This document shows positions 36,115 through 46,520 of a stretch of DNA of 64,000 bases, one piece after another (the first letter of the stretch is position 1; the number at the start of each line of letters is the position of its first letter). Below the pieces are notes generated by a model. It was given only the letters and a program-made list of their open reading frames with translations. It made no database searches and was not told the origin of the DNA. The DNA comes from CAZMBI01 sp964564675 (GTDB lineage Bacteria > Pseudomonadota > Alphaproteobacteria > Rickettsiales > UBA3002). A program made the position numbers and the translations under genes. Location: contig CAZMBI010000001.1 of assembly GCA_964564675.1 (NCBI GenBank), positions 62,001-126,000 on the forward strand. The letters are read 5' to 3'.

Positions 36115-37176
36115 ATGAACGATACCCAACACGATTCGACATCAGACCAACCCGAGGATAACGCGCTGCCGCAACCAGCCAAAACGTCGCACGGCAACTG
36201 GTGGTGGCTGGTGATGATAGTGATCGGCCTGGCCATTGCCGGGGGGTATATGGCCTTTGAAGGCGATATGCCGCAGTTGGGCAACAGGCTGAATCCGCCC
36301 ACCGAAAAAGCAGTCGCCCCCACCACCGCCCCGTCAGATCCGTTACCAAACGCCAGCCAGCGCGCCTTTGAGCAGTTGCAGGAACGCGTGACGCAACTGG
36401 AGCAGGCGCTCAGCCGGCTCACCGAGCAGCAGGAACAACAAGCAGACCTGGCCGGGCGGCTGGAGCAGATGGAATCTAAACTGGATTCGCTTAATATCGC
36501 TTCCAACAGCGAACTGGCGATGGAAGAGCTGATGGCCCTGCGCCGCGAGGTGGACACGCTCACCCAAACCGTCAACGAACAGGCCCGGCGGCCGGATGAA
36601 AACCGTAAAGCGCGGATGTTACTTGCTTTTGACCGGCTGAAAGAACAAATCCTTACCGGTGAGCCGTATGACCATGCATTGCAGGCGCTGTCGCTGTTGG
36701 CACGGCACGCTAAGGTTGAAGCCGCACTCGATGGATTGGCGGCGCATCAGTATCGCGGCCTGCCCACGCCAGTTGACCTCAAACAGGCGCTGGCGGAAGC
36801 TATTGCCGGCTATTACGAACAACCAGAAGCCGAAGCGGATAATACGCTGGAAGCGGTGAAGCAAAACCTGTCGCAACTGGTTACCGTGCGCAAGGTGGGC
36901 AGCGCGCATACCGGCGATGATCCGGGGGCGCGGATCGCCCGGGCAGAATCGGCGCTTAAGGCGGATGATATAACATCCGCCATTACCGAGTTGAAGGCAC
37001 TGCCGCCTGCCCCGCGCGCGCACTTCACCGGCTGGCTTGAACAGGCCGCGCGCTTCCGCAGCGGGCGGCGTCAGCTCAAAGCGCTCGAACAGGCGGTGAT
37101 CGCCTCGCTCGAGCAGATAAACCAGCCGCGGCCGGTCCCCATCGATGACCGCCCCACCAGTAATTTCGGCGGATAA
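36115..37176 (+). CDS. Mitofilin-like inner-membrane protein after hemCD
   Basis: A 353-residue protein with one N-terminal membrane anchor (about residues 25-46, WWWLVMIVIGLAIAGGYMAF), a coiled coil (about 85-160, rich in Gln and Glu: AFEQLQERVTQLEQALSRL), and a helical C-terminal domain. This is the alphaproteobacterial mitofilin (Mic60/COG4223) type encoded between hemD and hemY. It probably spans the periplasm. It is inferred to shape or tether the inner membrane, as its mitochondrial relative does. Confidence 0.85.
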   Translation: MNDTQHDSTSDQPEDNALPQPAKTSHGNWWWLVMIVIGLAIAGGYMAFEGDMPQLGNRLNPPTEKAVAPTTAPSDPLPNASQRAFEQLQERVTQLEQALSRLTEQQEQQADLAGRLEQMESKLDSLNIASNSELAMEELMALRREVDTLTQTVNEQARRPDENRKARMLLAFDRLKEQILTGEPYDHALQALSLLARHAKVEAALDGLAAHQYRGLPTPVDLKQALAEAIAGYYEQPEAEADNTLEAVKQNLSQLVTVRKVGSAHTGDDPGARIARAESALKADDITSAITELKALPPAPRAHFTGWLEQAARFRSGRRQLKALEQAVIASLEQINQPRPVPIDDRPTSNFGG

Positions 37177-37177
37177 C

Positions 37178-38539
37178 ATGCTGCGTTTGTTGTTTTATTT
37201 ACTGCTTCTTGCGCCGCTGGTTTATGGCGCTTTGTGGATCACCGATCATCCCGGCAACGTAGTGATTGACTGGCAGGGCTGGCGGATCGAAAGCTCGCTC
37301 AGCCTGTTGCTGGTGCTGGCGGTGGCGGCCTTATTGCTGATTGCGATCGTGTCGCTGGTCCTTCGCTTCATCTTCGCCATCCCTTCCAACCTCTCAGCAC
37401 ACGGCCGGCTGCGCCATTATCAGCACGGCGTCACGTCGCTGACCCAGGCCATGGCGGCGCTGGCCATTGCCGATCATGGCCGCGCGGAAAAGGAAATCCG
37501 CAAAAGCCGACACCATCTGGGCAAAGAGGCCGCCGCACCGCGCCTGCTGTCGGCGCAGCTCGCCCACGCGCAGGGAGACCGCGAGGCGGTACGTAAGCAG
37601 CTTTCCGCCATGATGGACAATAGTGAAACACGGCTGGTCGGCCTGCGCGGCATGATCGAGCAGGCCTTAAACGAAGGCCGGCTTGAGCAGGCCATCGGCT
37701 ATGCCCGCGAGGCGTGGGATGCCCAGCCGTCCGACCGCTGGCTGGCGCTGATTCTCATCGATTTGCATACCCGCCTGTCACAATGGAGCCAGGCGCGTGA
37801 GGTGATCGCCCACTCCACCCGCAAAAACGGTTTGAGCAGGCAGGATATGCAGCGCTATCAGGCCATCGTGGCGCTGCTGTCGGCGCGTCAGCATCAGAAA
37901 AACAAGCAATTAAGCGACGCCATCGAACAGGCGCAGCTGGCGCGCAAATGTGATCCGTCGTTTCAGCCTGCCCAATATCTGCTGGGCCGGCTATATGCCG
38001 AATCACGCGAGTATGAGAAAATGGCCAAGCTGATTCAGTCCATCTGGCGCGAATCGCCGCATCCCGATTATATCACGCTGATGATCGAGCATTTCAGCGA
38101 TGAATCGCCGCACAAACTGCAAAAGCGGATTGATAAGCTGGCCAAAGCCAATCCGGACCATCTGGAAAGCCAGATGGCGCTGGCCCGACTGGCGATGCAT
38201 CACGCCAAGTGGGATCGCGCGCGCGAATATTTAAAAGCGGCGCTGGCGATTCAGGAATCTCCGCGCATTTATGAAGCACTGGCCGAAGTGGAGCGTGAAG
38301 AGCTGGGCAACACCACTAAAGCCAATGCGCTGGCAGCAGACTGGCTGAGCCGCGCGGTTAGCGCGCCTAAGGATGAGGGCTGGTATTGCACGCGCTGCGG
38401 CCACGGCAATGCGCAATGGCAACTGCACTGCAATCACTGCCAGGCGTTTGACAGCCTGGTCTGGCAGCAGCCGGACGATCTACCGCCGCCGGCCGATGTC
38501 GACAGTTTTGCCATACGCGCGCAAATTACCAGGAATTAA
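37178..38539 (+). CDS. hemY: HemY-like TPR protein with C-terminal zinc ribbon
   Basis: A 453-residue inner-membrane protein. Two N-terminal helices (about 1-20 and 37-62) carry the HemY_N pattern (LLFYLLLLAPLVYGALWI, and WRIESSLSLLLVLAVAALLL), then TPR repeats from about 120 to 370, and a zinc ribbon with Cys404, Cys407, Cys418 and Cys421 (WYCTRCGHGN...CNHCQ) similar in layout to LapB. The start ATG 37178 follows the previous stop by one base. A role in heme synthesis or envelope quality control is suggested by context only. Confidence 0.88.
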   Translation: MLRLLFYLLLLAPLVYGALWITDHPGNVVIDWQGWRIESSLSLLLVLAVAALLLIAIVSLVLRFIFAIPSNLSAHGRLRHYQHGVTSLTQAMAALAIADHGRAEKEIRKSRHHLGKEAAAPRLLSAQLAHAQGDREAVRKQLSAMMDNSETRLVGLRGMIEQALNEGRLEQAIGYAREAWDAQPSDRWLALILIDLHTRLSQWSQAREVIAHSTRKNGLSRQDMQRYQAIVALLSARQHQKNKQLSDAIEQAQLARKCDPSFQPAQYLLGRLYAESREYEKMAKLIQSIWRESPHPDYITLMIEHFSDESPHKLQKRIDKLAKANPDHLESQMALARLAMHHAKWDRAREYLKAALAIQESPRIYEALAEVEREELGNTTKANALAADWLSRAVSAPKDEGWYCTRCGHGNAQWQLHCNHCQAFDSLVWQQPDDLPPPADVDSFAIRAQITRN

Positions 38540-38561
38540 ATTCTGTCGGCATGAACAAAGC

Positions 38562-38595
38562 ACAAAAAAGGCGAAGCCCCGTCGGAGCTTCGCCT
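38562..38595 (-). terminator. Rho-independent terminator after pnp
   Basis: On the minus strand AGGCGAAGC and GCTTCGCCT form a perfect 9-bp stem with a 9-base loop, followed directly by a run of T (plus-strand A at 38564-38569). It lies 18 bases after the pnp stop. The same hairpin may also slow transcription from hemY on the other strand. Confidence 0.9.
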
Positions 38596-38612
38596 GTTCC
38601 TGCCGTCGGCTG

Positions 38613-40763
38613 TTAGGCCTGTTCTTTTTTCCGCCGGCGCTTGGGCGAATCATCAAATTCGTCTGAGATATCTTCTCCGGTTTCCTGATCCAGCACTTTC
38701 ATCGACAGGCGGATTTTTCCGCGGCCATCGATATCAAGGACTTTTACCCAGACCATGTCACCTTCATTGACGATATCGGTCACCTGCCCGACGCGGTAGT
38801 CCGCCAGCTCGCTGATATGCACCAGCCCGTCTGTGGAAGGCAGAATGTTGACGAATGCACCGAAATCAACCACTCGCACGACTTTACCGTGATAAATATT
38901 GCCGATTTCCGGTACGGCGACGATGCTTTGAATCCAGTCAACGGCTTTCTGCCCCGACTCACCGTCGAAGGCAAATACGCTGACCGTACCGTCGTCTTCA
39001 ATATCAACCTTGGCGCCGGTGACATCGCAGATTTCGCGAATCACCTTACCGCCGGTACCGATCACCTCGCGGATTTTGTCCTTATCGATTTTGATCACGG
39101 TAATGCGCGGGGCATTGGCGTTGAGTTCGCCGCGTGGCCCCTGCATCGCCTCGGACATCTTGCCCAGAATATGCTGACGACCGTCCTTCGCCTGCGCCAG
39201 CGCGACTTTCATTATCTCCTCGGTGATGCCATCGATTTTGATGTCCATCTGCAAGGAGGTGACGCCTTTATCCGTACCGGCCACTTTAAAGTCCATATCG
39301 CCGAGATGGTCTTCGTCGCCCAGGATGTCGGAGAGGACGGCAAATTTATCACCCTCTTTGATCAGTCCCATGGCGATACCGGCAATCGGCCGCTCAATCG
39401 GCACGCCGGCATCCATCATGGCAAGCGCACTGCCGCATACGGTGGCCATCGACGACGACCCGTTGGACTCAGTAATCTCCGATACGATGCGCAGCGTATA
39501 GGGGAACTGTTCCTTGCTCGGCACCATGGCATTCAAAGCACGCCAGGCGAGTTTGCCGTGACCAATTTCGCGACGCCCCGGAGGACGCATCGGGCTGGCT
39601 TCACCGACCGAATAAGGCGGGAAATTGTAATGCAGCATAAACCGCTCTTTATATTCACCTTCAATGGCGTCGATCAGCTGCTCATCCTGGCTGGTACCCA
39701 GGGTGGTAACCACCATCGCCTGGGTTTCACCGCGCGTAAAAAGGGCCGAACCATGCACGCGCGGCAATACGCCCACCTGGCACTCAATCTGGCGTACATC
39801 GGCCAGGCCGCGGCCGTCGATGCGTTGTTTGTCATCCAGAATAGCCGAGCGCACGATGGCCATCTCCAGCTTTTTGAGCAGCGAACCGATCAATTTCTCA
39901 TCATGCTCCAGTTCAGTGACGAATTTCTCTTTCACCGCGGTTTTAATCTCATCGAGGGCTTTCACCCGATCCTGCTTGACGGTGAGCTTATATGCCTCCC
40001 GCATGGGCTGCTCGGCCATCTCCGTAATACCGGCGACGACTTCCGCGGGCAGTTGCGCGGGTTCAAACTCCCACGGCTCCTTGGCGCTGTCATCGGCCAG
40101 TGCAATAATCAGGTTAATCACCGATTGCATCTGCTGATGGCCGAACATGACCGCATCCAGCATCTGCTCTTCACTTAATTCCGCAGCTTCCGATTCCACC
40201 ATCAGCACCGCCGAAGACGTGCCGGCGACGGTCAGCTCCAGATCGGACTCTTTAATCGCCTGCATCGAGGGGTTGATGACAAATTCACCATCAACCAAGC
40301 CCACTTTGGCGGCGCCGATCGGGCCCATAAACGGAATACCGGAAATGGTCAGCGCGGCGGAAGCGCCGATCATGGCCGGAATATCAGAATCGGTCTCGCC
40401 ATCATGGGAAAGCACCGTGCAGACCACCTGGGTTTCATTATAAAATCCTTGCGGGAACAGCGGACGGATCGGCCGGTCAATCAGTCGGCATATCAGCGTT
40501 TCCTTTTCAGAGGGGCGCCCCTCACGCTTGAAAAACCCACCAGGCACGCGACCGGTAGCATAAAATTTTTCCTGATAATGCACGGTCAGCGGGAAAAAAT
40601 CGATATCCTTCCGGGGCGATTTAGAGGCCACCACCGTACACAAAACCGTCGTCTCGCCGTAGGTCACTAACACAGCGCCGTCCGCCTGGCGCGCCATTCG
40701 ACCGGTTTCGATCGTCAGCTTCCGCCCGCCCCATTGCATTTCTTTTTTTACAATATCAAACAT
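38613..40763 (-). CDS. pnp: Polynucleotide phosphorylase
   Basis: 3'-5' phosphorolytic exoribonuclease of the RNA degradosome. The 716-residue protein has two RNase PH domains: the first begins [20 protein letters not shown]; the second carries [14 protein letters not shown] and [15 protein letters not shown] [14 protein letters not shown]. They are followed by a KH domain ([20 protein letters not shown]) and an S1 domain ([20 protein letters not shown]). It ends in a basic KRRRKKEQA tail. The usual rpsO-pnp order is kept. Confidence 0.97.
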   Translation of the reverse strand: MFDIVKKEMQWGGRKLTIETGRMARQADGAVLVTYGETTVLCTVVASKSPRKDIDFFPLTVHYQEKFYATGRVPGGFFKREGRPSEKETLICRLIDRPIRPLFPQGFYNETQVVCTVLSHDGETDSDIPAMIGASAALTISGIPFMGPIGAAKVGLVDGEFVINPSMQAIKESDLELTVAGTSSAVLMVESEAAELSEEQMLDAVMFGHQQMQSVINLIIALADDSAKEPWEFEPAQLPAEVVAGITEMAEQPMREAYKLTVKQDRVKALDEIKTAVKEKFVTELEHDEKLIGSLLKKLEMAIVRSAILDDKQRIDGRGLADVRQIECQVGVLPRVHGSALFTRGETQAMVVTTLGTSQDEQLIDAIEGEYKERFMLHYNFPPYSVGEASPMRPPGRREIGHGKLAWRALNAMVPSKEQFPYTLRIVSEITESNGSSSMATVCGSALAMMDAGVPIERPIAGIAMGLIKEGDKFAVLSDILGDEDHLGDMDFKVAGTDKGVTSLQMDIKIDGITEEIMKVALAQAKDGRQHILGKMSEAMQGPRGELNANAPRITVIKIDKDKIREVIGTGGKVIREICDVTGAKVDIEDDGTVSVFAFDGESGQKAVDWIQSIVAVPEIGNIYHGKVVRVVDFGAFVNILPSTDGLVHISELADYRVGQVTDIVNEGDMVWVKVLDIDGRGKIRLSMKVLDQETGEDISDEFDDSPKRRRKKEQA

Positions 40764-40854
40764 GTATATCTCCTCATAATAAGATCATATGATGACGGGA
40801 TGTGGCAACGACGCGTCATCGCATCATTGCCGGTTCAAGTCATCGCATCATCGA

Positions 40855-41124
40855 TTACTTTCTAATATTCAGCCGCTTCACGAGGTCACTGTAGCGTGAC
40901 TCGTCCTTACGCTTCAGATAATCCAGCAAGCGGCGGCGCTGGCTTACCATTTTCAACAGCCCACGGCGGGAGTGATGATCCTGCTTATGGGTCTTAAAAT
41001 GCTCGGTCAGGTTATTAATCCGCTCCGTGAGCACGGCGCACTGCACTTCCGGCGAGCCCGTATCTCCCTGTGTGGTGGCGAATTCGTTAATTAGCGTTTG
41101 CTTGCGTTCAGCGTTAATCGACAT
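40855..41124 (-). CDS. rpsO: 30S ribosomal protein S15
   Basis: Binds 16S rRNA in the platform of the small subunit. The 89-residue protein reads [19 protein letters not shown], then [16 protein letters not shown] and [20 protein letters not shown], all diagnostic. The start at 41124 gives the family N-terminus and overlaps the end of truB by 11 bases. A longer upstream frame to 41172 is not homologous. The gap to pnp (40764-40854) holds two direct copies of ATGATGCGATGAC on the minus strand. Confidence 0.97.
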   Translation of the reverse strand: MSINAERKQTLINEFATTQGDTGSPEVQCAVLTERINNLTEHFKTHKQDHHSRRGLLKMVSQRRRLLDYLKRKDESRYSDLVKRLNIRK

Positions 41125-42067
41125 CTTCCAGCTCCTTTTCATTTTGGAGGTTAAACACACGTTTGGGCGCAATCACACGCCCGCGCCGCTCACCGATAGC
41201 CACCAGCTCCGCCGGAGTATAAAGCGCGATCGGCCCGTCGATATCGAGCCCGTGCGCCGTAATACTTTGTCCGTATCTCAACCGGTTGGCATCGGCCTCA
41301 TCTATCGTCTGCGCCGGGATGTCGTCCAGCGCCACCGATAGCGGCCATACCACATCCGCCAGCTTCCATCCACCAGCGGAATCGGGGTTATGCACGATTT
41401 TTTCAAGAAAATCCAGAGAAATTGCGTGCTCAATTGTAAATGCGCCGACCTGCGCCCGTGTCAGCGCCGAAACATAGCCCAGCGTGCCAAGCGCTGCGGC
41501 CATATCGCGCGCCAGCGAGCGGATATACGTGCCCTTGCCGCAGGTAACGAAAAAGGCCGATTGACGATTGGTATCATCCTGAATCAACTGCAAATCATGA
41601 ATGGTAACCGGGCGCGCTGCCAATACCGGCGCTTCGCCGGCGCGGGCCAGCGCATAGGCGCGTTTACCCTCCACCTTAATCGCGGAATAGGAGGGCGGGA
41701 CCTGCGCAATTTCACCTGTGAATTGCGGCAGCACCCGTTCAATTTCGAGCCAGCCGGGCCGTTTATCGCTGATTGCCACCACCTCACCCTCGGCATCATC
41801 GGTCGTGCGTGCCTCACCCCAGCGAATGCTGAAACGATACGATTTCCATGCATCCATCAGATAGGGCACGGTTTTGGTCGCTTCGCCCAGCGCAATCGGC
41901 AACACGCCATCGGCCAGCGGATCGAGCGTGCCGGCATGGCCGACTTTTTCCGGGGATAAGGCGCGCTTGACCGCGGCGACCGCCTGCGCGGAACTCATCC
42001 CGACGGGTTTGTGTATGTTCAGCCAGCCATCAATGGCAATGCGGCGTTTTTTTGCTATTTGCTGCAT
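41114..42067 (-). CDS. truB: tRNA pseudouridine-55 synthase
   Basis: Makes pseudouridine 55 in the T loop of tRNAs. The 317-residue protein shows [20 protein letters not shown], the catalytic-Asp motif [38 protein letters not shown], and the PUA-like C-terminus. [20 protein letters not shown] is also typical. It is followed with overlap by rpsO, the common truB-rpsO-pnp cluster. Confidence 0.95.
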   Translation of the reverse strand: MQQIAKKRRIAIDGWLNIHKPVGMSSAQAVAAVKRALSPEKVGHAGTLDPLADGVLPIALGEATKTVPYLMDAWKSYRFSIRWGEARTTDDAEGEVVAISDKRPGWLEIERVLPQFTGEIAQVPPSYSAIKVEGKRAYALARAGEAPVLAARPVTIHDLQLIQDDTNRQSAFFVTCGKGTYIRSLARDMAAALGTLGYVSALTRAQVGAFTIEHAISLDFLEKIVHNPDSAGGWKLADVVWPLSVALDDIPAQTIDEADANRLRYGQSITAHGLDIDGPIALYTPAELVAIGERRGRVIAPKRVFNLQNEKELEDVD

Positions 42068-42121
42068 ATGCTACGAAATAGCAAAATTACGTGTCGATGG
42101 CCAGTTGTTTAACGAATTGGG

Positions 42122-42376
42122 TCAGTCACAATTGGCGCTGCCGATGGAATTGGTACCGCACAGGCCCAGCGTCGTATCCGAATTGCTCGGCGGGGTATAA
42201 AGCGAGTCGTTATCAATATAGTTGTTATAGCGGGGAGCCTGAGAAACCGGCACGTTTGAGTCAGCCGGCACCGGATAGCGGACATCATATGTTTCCCATA
42301 CCGACTGGTTGGGCCGATTGTCTATACACGCAGCCAATATCATGGCGAAGCCGCATAGCAATATGATTTTATTCAT
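42122..42376 (-). CDS. Small lipoprotein, hypothetical
   Basis: An 84-residue protein with a lipoprotein signal, MNKIILLCGFAMILAAC; the lipobox LAAC places the lipid-bearing Cys at residue 17. The mature part is short and polar (YPVPADSNVPVSQAPRY) and ends with two Cys (LCGTNSIGSANCD) that may form a disulfide. No family recognised. The frame extends to 42424 but the lipobox start is preferred. Confidence 0.75.
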   Translation of the reverse strand: MNKIILLCGFAMILAACIDNRPNQSVWETYDVRYPVPADSNVPVSQAPRYNNYIDNDSLYTPPSNSDTTLGLCGTNSIGSANCD

Positions 42377-42499
42377 TGTTTTAACCTCAGATACAGCATT
42401 ACACTCCTGGCATGACCGGAGCAAGTCGTTTTCATTTTTATAGATAGGATGATCAGGCTTTATTATAAAGATGTGACGGAACCGTAGCGCATGGCCGGT

Positions 42500-43156
42500 T
42501 TAATGAATCTGCTTTGAGGGAGCGTGCATCTGCTGGCCCTCGTACTGAATGTTACCGATCTGCGTGGGATCCGGCGCATTCGGAATATCCGCTTTTGCCG
42601 GCGTCACCGGCGTCACCGGTTTGTCGCCGATACGCGCTACCAGCCCCTCTTCCGTCAGGGATTTCTGCAATTCTTTGGCCACCAGTGACGCGCCGCGCCG
42701 GATGTGATAATCCTGAACATCCATATATTTTGACGTCATTTCTTTGGTTGCCGTCTGGTGCAAAAAGGCGAACGACACCAGCGTGGCGGTCAGCGCCGCC
42801 ACAAATATCCCCGTACCGCCCAGCACCGCGCTAATCCCGCCATCAGCTCCCACAGCCGCAAAAACCAGCCCGGTGGTCACACCCGTTAAAATACTGCTTG
42901 AGATTTTATCGATCAGTCCCGCCCACATACGGCTGGTAGCGGCATTGAGATTAGTGTTGACGTTATATTCCTTGAACTGTTCAAAGGCTTCCTCGGATGT
43001 CATATCTGCAACCGAGGGCCGGTTCATCGGCTGGTTATGCAGCGATGACAGGAGGCGATAGCCGATCCCGGCCGTCGCGCTGCCCGTGACGTCATTCACG
43101 CGCTGGCCAGTTTCCTCGGTTAACTCACCCATGGAGCTGAACAATTTTTTAACCAT
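42500..43156 (-). CDS. Orphan membrane protein with central hydrophobic hairpin
   Basis: A 218-residue protein with no recognised family. An N-terminal polar part (about 1-80, including NDVTGSATAGIGYRLLSSL) precedes a hydrophobic hairpin (about 88-135: SILTGVTTGLVFAAVG and VLGGTGIFVAALTATLVSFA). A charged C-terminal part has a repeated PVTPVTPAKADIPNAP stretch. It is similar in design, though not obviously in sequence, to the next gene on the same strand (43215) and to 27106. Confidence 0.7.
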   Translation of the reverse strand: MVKKLFSSMGELTEETGQRVNDVTGSATAGIGYRLLSSLHNQPMNRPSVADMTSEEAFEQFKEYNVNTNLNAATSRMWAGLIDKISSSILTGVTTGLVFAAVGADGGISAVLGGTGIFVAALTATLVSFAFLHQTATKEMTSKYMDVQDYHIRRGASLVAKELQKSLTEEGLVARIGDKPVTPVTPAKADIPNAPDPTQIGNIQYEGQQMHAPSKQIH

Positions 43157-43214
43157 ATTCCCATTATAACAAGGCTGCCGGGCGCGATTGATGACGATTT
43201 GATGAATTTATGCG

Positions 43215-43850
43215 CTATTCACGGGCGAGGGCGACCTGCTGCGTCGCCTGCACATACTCCGCCCATTGCTGGTGCGCGCCTTTACTGTGCGTATGACCGG
43301 TCGCCTCGACCCAGCTATGCCCAGGCTCTCTGTCACCGCGCACGGTGACGCCCCCTTTGGCATGAGGCTCATCAATCAGATAATGACGTTCAAACGGCGA
43401 GGAATGGGGGGTGTATTCTGCGCTTTTAATCTGCTGCCGCTCCTTTGCCTTACCCTCCAGCTTTTCCACCAGGCTGTCTGCCATATCTTCCGCCTGGCGT
43501 ACGCTGTACTGCATATCATTGCTTTCGCGCTCCTTGGCCGCCGCGCGTGCAAAGCTGACATTGGCGACTTGGGTTGCGGCAGATACCGCGCCTAAACTCG
43601 TGGCCAACCCCCATTTCCCCATTCCGAGCGAACCAGCAACTGCAGTAAATGCTTCTCCGCCAAGAAAAACGCCGCCGAAAGCAATGGCGGCCAAGGAGGT
43701 TGCCACCCAGAACAACACACTACTTACTTGTCGATAATATTCAGAATTATCAGCTGAGCGATATAGTTCACGCTCCAACTCCTTACCACTTAACTTCTGA
43801 GTTGAAGTCGTATCATCAATCACGATAGGTGTTTCATCGATGCGCGCCAT
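43215..43850 (-). CDS. Orphan membrane protein with His-rich soluble end
   Basis: A 211-residue protein with no recognised family. Its polar N-terminus (ARIDETPIVIDD) is followed by a hydrophobic hairpin (about 45-100: VLFWVATSLAAIAFGGVFLGG and WGLATSLGAVSAATQ), a charged helix (AEDMADSLVEKLEGKAKERQ) and a His-rich end (HSWVEATGHTHSKGAHQQWA) finishing in YVQATQQVALARE. Starts at 43850 or 43865 are both possible. It is paired with 42500 (58-base gap) on the same strand and probably co-transcribed. Confidence 0.7.
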   Translation of the reverse strand: MARIDETPIVIDDTTSTQKLSGKELERELYRSADNSEYYRQVSSVLFWVATSLAAIAFGGVFLGGEAFTAVAGSLGMGKWGLATSLGAVSAATQVANVSFARAAAKERESNDMQYSVRQAEDMADSLVEKLEGKAKERQQIKSAEYTPHSSPFERHYLIDEPHAKGGVTVRGDREPGHSWVEATGHTHSKGAHQQWAEYVQATQQVALARE

Positions 43851-43927
43851 AGACCTGCTGATCATCCCTTACCTTATTGATTATATAAGAGAAAATTCGT
43901 GCGGTTTATGACAATTCGGTGAAGATT

Positions 43928-43951
43928 AAAAAAGATGGCTGCCGAGCAGCC
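43928..43951 (-). terminator. Rho-independent terminator after dnaA
   Basis: On the minus strand GGCTGC-TCG-GCAGCC is a perfect 6-bp stem, followed by ATC and six T. It lies about 80 bases after the dnaA stop and is in the right orientation. The rest of the gap 43866-44033 shows no likely gene; a 63-residue frame there is AT-poor and unsupported. Confidence 0.75.
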
Positions 43952-44033
43952 CCGAGCGCGGCCAATCGCGTCAGCGATGGGTCACGAAGCAGCGTCGGGA
44001 ATAACAAGCGGGATGTGTTGTCGCTAACCCACC

Positions 44034-45458
44034 TTACGACTGCAGCATGCGCATGAGCAGCTCGACATCCTCGGCGAATTCGGAATCTTTTTTGCACAAG
44101 TCATCGATGCGTTTGACCGCATGCATAACCGTGGTGTGATCCTTGCCGCCGAATTTACGGCCGATTTCAGGCAGGCTTTTGCTGGTCAGTTTTTTGGCCA
44201 GAAACATCGCGATCTGCCGCGGCCGGGCGATGGCCACCGAGCGCCGCGCCGAATGCATGTCGGACACTTTGATGTTAAAATGCGCCGCCACTTTCTTTTG
44301 GATGTCATCGATGGTGATGCGGCGGTCATTGGCGCGTAATAAATCATACAGCACCGCCTGCGTGCTGTCGATGGTGATCGCCGTGCCCACCAGCGTGGCA
44401 TGCGCCACCACCCGGTTGAGCGCCCCTTCCAGCTCGCGTATGTTGGAGGTGATTTTATGCGCGAGAAACTCAAGCACCTTATCGGGCACCTGCATGCCCT
44501 GCATTTTCTCCACTTTCGATTCCAGAATACTCAGACGCAGCTCATAGCTGGTGCTGTGAATATCGGCCACAAGCCCCCAGCCGAGGCGAGAGCGCACGCG
44601 CTCCTCAATGCCTTCCAGATCGGACGGCGAGCGGTCACCGGAAATCACCAGCTGCTTATTCTGATCAACCAACGAATTAAACGTATGGAAAAATTCCTCC
44701 TGCGTGGAGTCTTTGCCGCTGATAAACTGGACATCGTCAATCATCAGCACATCCACCGAACGAAACTGCTCTTTGAACGCCACTGTATCGCGGCTGCGCA
44801 GCGCACGGACAAATTGATACATGAATTTTTCGGCCGATAAATACAGCACTTTGCGCTTGGGCTGATGCCGCCTGATATGCCAGGCAATGGCGTGCATCAG
44901 GTGAGTTTTGCCCAGCCCGACCCCGCCATATAAAAACAGCGGATTACAGCCTTCGACCACTTCCGTTGCCTCGGCAACGCGCCGTGCCGCGGCATGCGCC
45001 AGCTCGTTGGGTTTGCCGACGACGAAATTCTCGAACGTATAACGCGGATCAAGCGCCGCGCCGACCTGGCCGGAAGCTGCTTCCAGCTCCGAGTCGTTTT
45101 GCGCCTGGGTAAACGGCAGCGCGTTGTCCGGCAACGACGATACGATTTGCCCGCGCTGGCTTTGCGCCGCCGGTGGCTCGGGGCGCACAAAGATATCTAC
45201 TGAGTGAATCGAGCGGTCTTCGTTATTCCAGAAACGCAGAATATTGTCGATGTAATGGGCGAGGATCCATTCCCGCATGAAGCGCGTGGGTACGGTAATC
45301 ATCACCTGGCCATTTTTGATATCGGCGAGCTTCAATGGCTGCAGCCAGCTATTGAAAATCGCCTCACCATATGCGGCCCGCAGACGTTCACGCACACTGT
45401 CCCAACGCTGTTGTTGTAGCTGTTTTTGCTCTGGTCCTGATTGTTTGGTACGCATCAT
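44034..45458 (-). CDS. dnaA: Chromosomal replication initiator DnaA
   Basis: Binds DnaA boxes and opens oriC. From the ATG at 45458 the protein is 474 residues. Domain I is [21 protein letters not shown]. The AAA+ domain begins [16 protein letters not shown] [19 protein letters not shown], with Walker [14 protein letters not shown], Walker [14 protein letters not shown], and sensor [17 protein letters not shown] [14 protein letters not shown]. The DNA-binding domain IV ends [20 protein letters not shown]. Upstream ATGs (45476) overlap the rhodanese gene and are less likely. It is transcribed with the rhodanese, two bases away. Confidence 0.96.
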   Translation of the reverse strand: MMRTKQSGPEQKQLQQQRWDSVRERLRAAYGEAIFNSWLQPLKLADIKNGQVMITVPTRFMREWILAHYIDNILRFWNNEDRSIHSVDIFVRPEPPAAQSQRGQIVSSLPDNALPFTQAQNDSELEAASGQVGAALDPRYTFENFVVGKPNELAHAAARRVAEATEVVEGCNPLFLYGGVGLGKTHLMHAIAWHIRRHQPKRKVLYLSAEKFMYQFVRALRSRDTVAFKEQFRSVDVLMIDDVQFISGKDSTQEEFFHTFNSLVDQNKQLVISGDRSPSDLEGIEERVRSRLGWGLVADIHSTSYELRLSILESKVEKMQGMQVPDKVLEFLAHKITSNIRELEGALNRVVAHATLVGTAITIDSTQAVLYDLLRANDRRITIDDIQKKVAAHFNIKVSDMHSARRSVAIARPRQIAMFLAKKLTSKSLPEIGRKFGGKDHTTVMHAVKRIDDLCKKDSEFAEDVELLMRMLQS

Positions 45459-45460
45459 TG

Positions 45461-45910
45461 TTATGCTTGCTCCCATGGTAGTCCGGCGGCTTTCCAGCCG
45501 TTGATTGTTCCACGATGCCCGTGGGCATCACGCTCACCTTCAAATCCATCCGCAACATTGTAACAGGCCTGATAGCCCGCCTGCGTCAATGCAATGGCAG
45601 CGTCGTGCGAGCGCCCGCCTGATTTGCACAAACAATAAACTGGGGTGGATTGATCGGGCACGAGTTGTGCCACCATTGCCACAAAGTCAGCATTCACTTC
45701 CATCGTGGGATATTCTTTCCAGGAAATCAAATGAGTGTCTTTACCCAGACTGGCCAGATTCGGCGCGCCGCTGAAGACCCACTCCGGCTGCGTACGCACG
45801 TCGATCAGTTGGGCATTTGGGGTATTTTTTAGCTCTTCCCAAGCCTCGGCAGCACTCACATGACCGCAATGGCCAGAATTACGCTGTGTCGATGCAACCG
45901 TCGCCATCAT
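45461..45910 (-). CDS. Rhodanese-domain sulfurtransferase
   Basis: A 149-residue single-domain rhodanese: [33 protein letters not shown] and the active-site loop [11 protein letters not shown], with Cys as the persulfide carrier. It ends [18 protein letters not shown] precedes the ATG pair at 45910. It stands between rpsT and dnaA, an arrangement where the sulfurtransferase is co-transcribed with the initiator gene. Substrate unknown. Confidence 0.9.
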   Translation of the reverse strand: MMATVASTQRNSGHCGHVSAAEAWEELKNTPNAQLIDVRTQPEWVFSGAPNLASLGKDTHLISWKEYPTMEVNADFVAMVAQLVPDQSTPVYCLCKSGGRSHDAAIALTQAGYQACYNVADGFEGERDAHGHRGTINGWKAAGLPWEQA

Positions 45911-46024
45911 GGCAAAATTCCCCCTATAACCGGTCATGCCGTTTACACAGCAAAACAATCCGGTCGTGCTCTGGCTCTTGGAGCCAGAACATCAGTCCAT
46001 CCAAAAACTGACGTAATGAAAGAG

Positions 46025-46300
46025 TTAAGCCTGGGCGCTGCCCAATGCTTTCACCCGCGCGGAAAGTCGGCTGACTTTACGCGAGGCCGTGCCCAGCTTG
46101 AGAACGCCCTTGCTCACACCCCGCATGATTTCGGGCTGTGCGTCACGAAGGGCTTGCTGAGCGGAATGATGATCGCCCGATTCTATAGCTTTTTCTACGC
46201 GTTTAATAAAGGTGCGAATACGACTGATGCGCATTCGGCTAACCAGCGTCCGACGCTCCGTCTGACGAACCCGCTTCTTTGCCGATTGATGATGTGCCAT
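46025..46300 (-). CDS. rpsT: 30S ribosomal protein S20
   Basis: Binds the base of 16S rRNA. The 91-residue protein begins [19 protein letters not shown] and has the family pattern [22 protein letters not shown] and [11 protein letters not shown]. The first five codons of a longer frame (from 46315) are not homologous. It leads to the rhodanese and dnaA downstream, with a clear promoter at 46351-46379. Confidence 0.95.
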   Translation of the reverse strand: MAHHQSAKKRVRQTERRTLVSRMRISRIRTFIKRVEKAIESGDHHSAQQALRDAQPEIMRGVSKGVLKLGTASRKVSRLSARVKALGSAQA

Positions 46301-46350
46301 TTTTCTACTATCCAATTATGTTTGGGTTGTTCAATGCGTTTAGGAGGCTA

Positions 46351-46379
46351 AAAGTACTGATCACCCCGAAGAGAGTCAA
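46351..46379 (-). promoter_or_regulatory. Sigma-70-type promoter of rpsT
   Basis: On the minus strand TTGACT (46379-46374) and TACTTT (46356-46351) lie exactly 17 bases apart, with about 50 bases to the rpsT start. It is therefore the likely promoter for the rpsT-rhodanese-dnaA group. Confidence 0.65.
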
Positions 46380-46438
46380 GCCGTTTCACCGGCCATCACA
46401 AAATATTTTTGCTTGACGGCAAAAGCCCCGGAAACTGC

Positions 46439-46480
46439 TTATCCACAGCCTGTTTTGGCAGCGCAATATCGGGTGGATAA
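46439..46480. promoter_or_regulatory. Inverted pair of DnaA boxes upstream of rpsT
   Basis: TTATCCACA at 46439-46447 is a perfect consensus DnaA box; GGTGGATAA at 46472-46480 is its near-copy in opposite orientation (TTATCCACC on the minus strand). A further TTCCACATA-like sequence (minus strand) follows at about 46484, and AAATATTTTT is nearby at 46401. This is upstream of the promoter at 46351-46379, so it could be an autoregulation site or part of oriC. Confidence 0.6.
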
Positions 46481-46520
46481 GTATGTGGAATGCAAATTTA
46501 AGCGGAAAATTTTTGTACCG

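Noticed and set aside
38817..40178. 453-residue open frame antisense to pnp
   Set aside because: Lies wholly inside pnp on the other strand; His/Gly-rich composition is the usual mirror of a GC-rich coding strand and it has no recognisable motif.
43906..44097. 63-residue frame after dnaA
   Set aside because: Overlaps the dnaA end and the terminator hairpin; no ribosome site.
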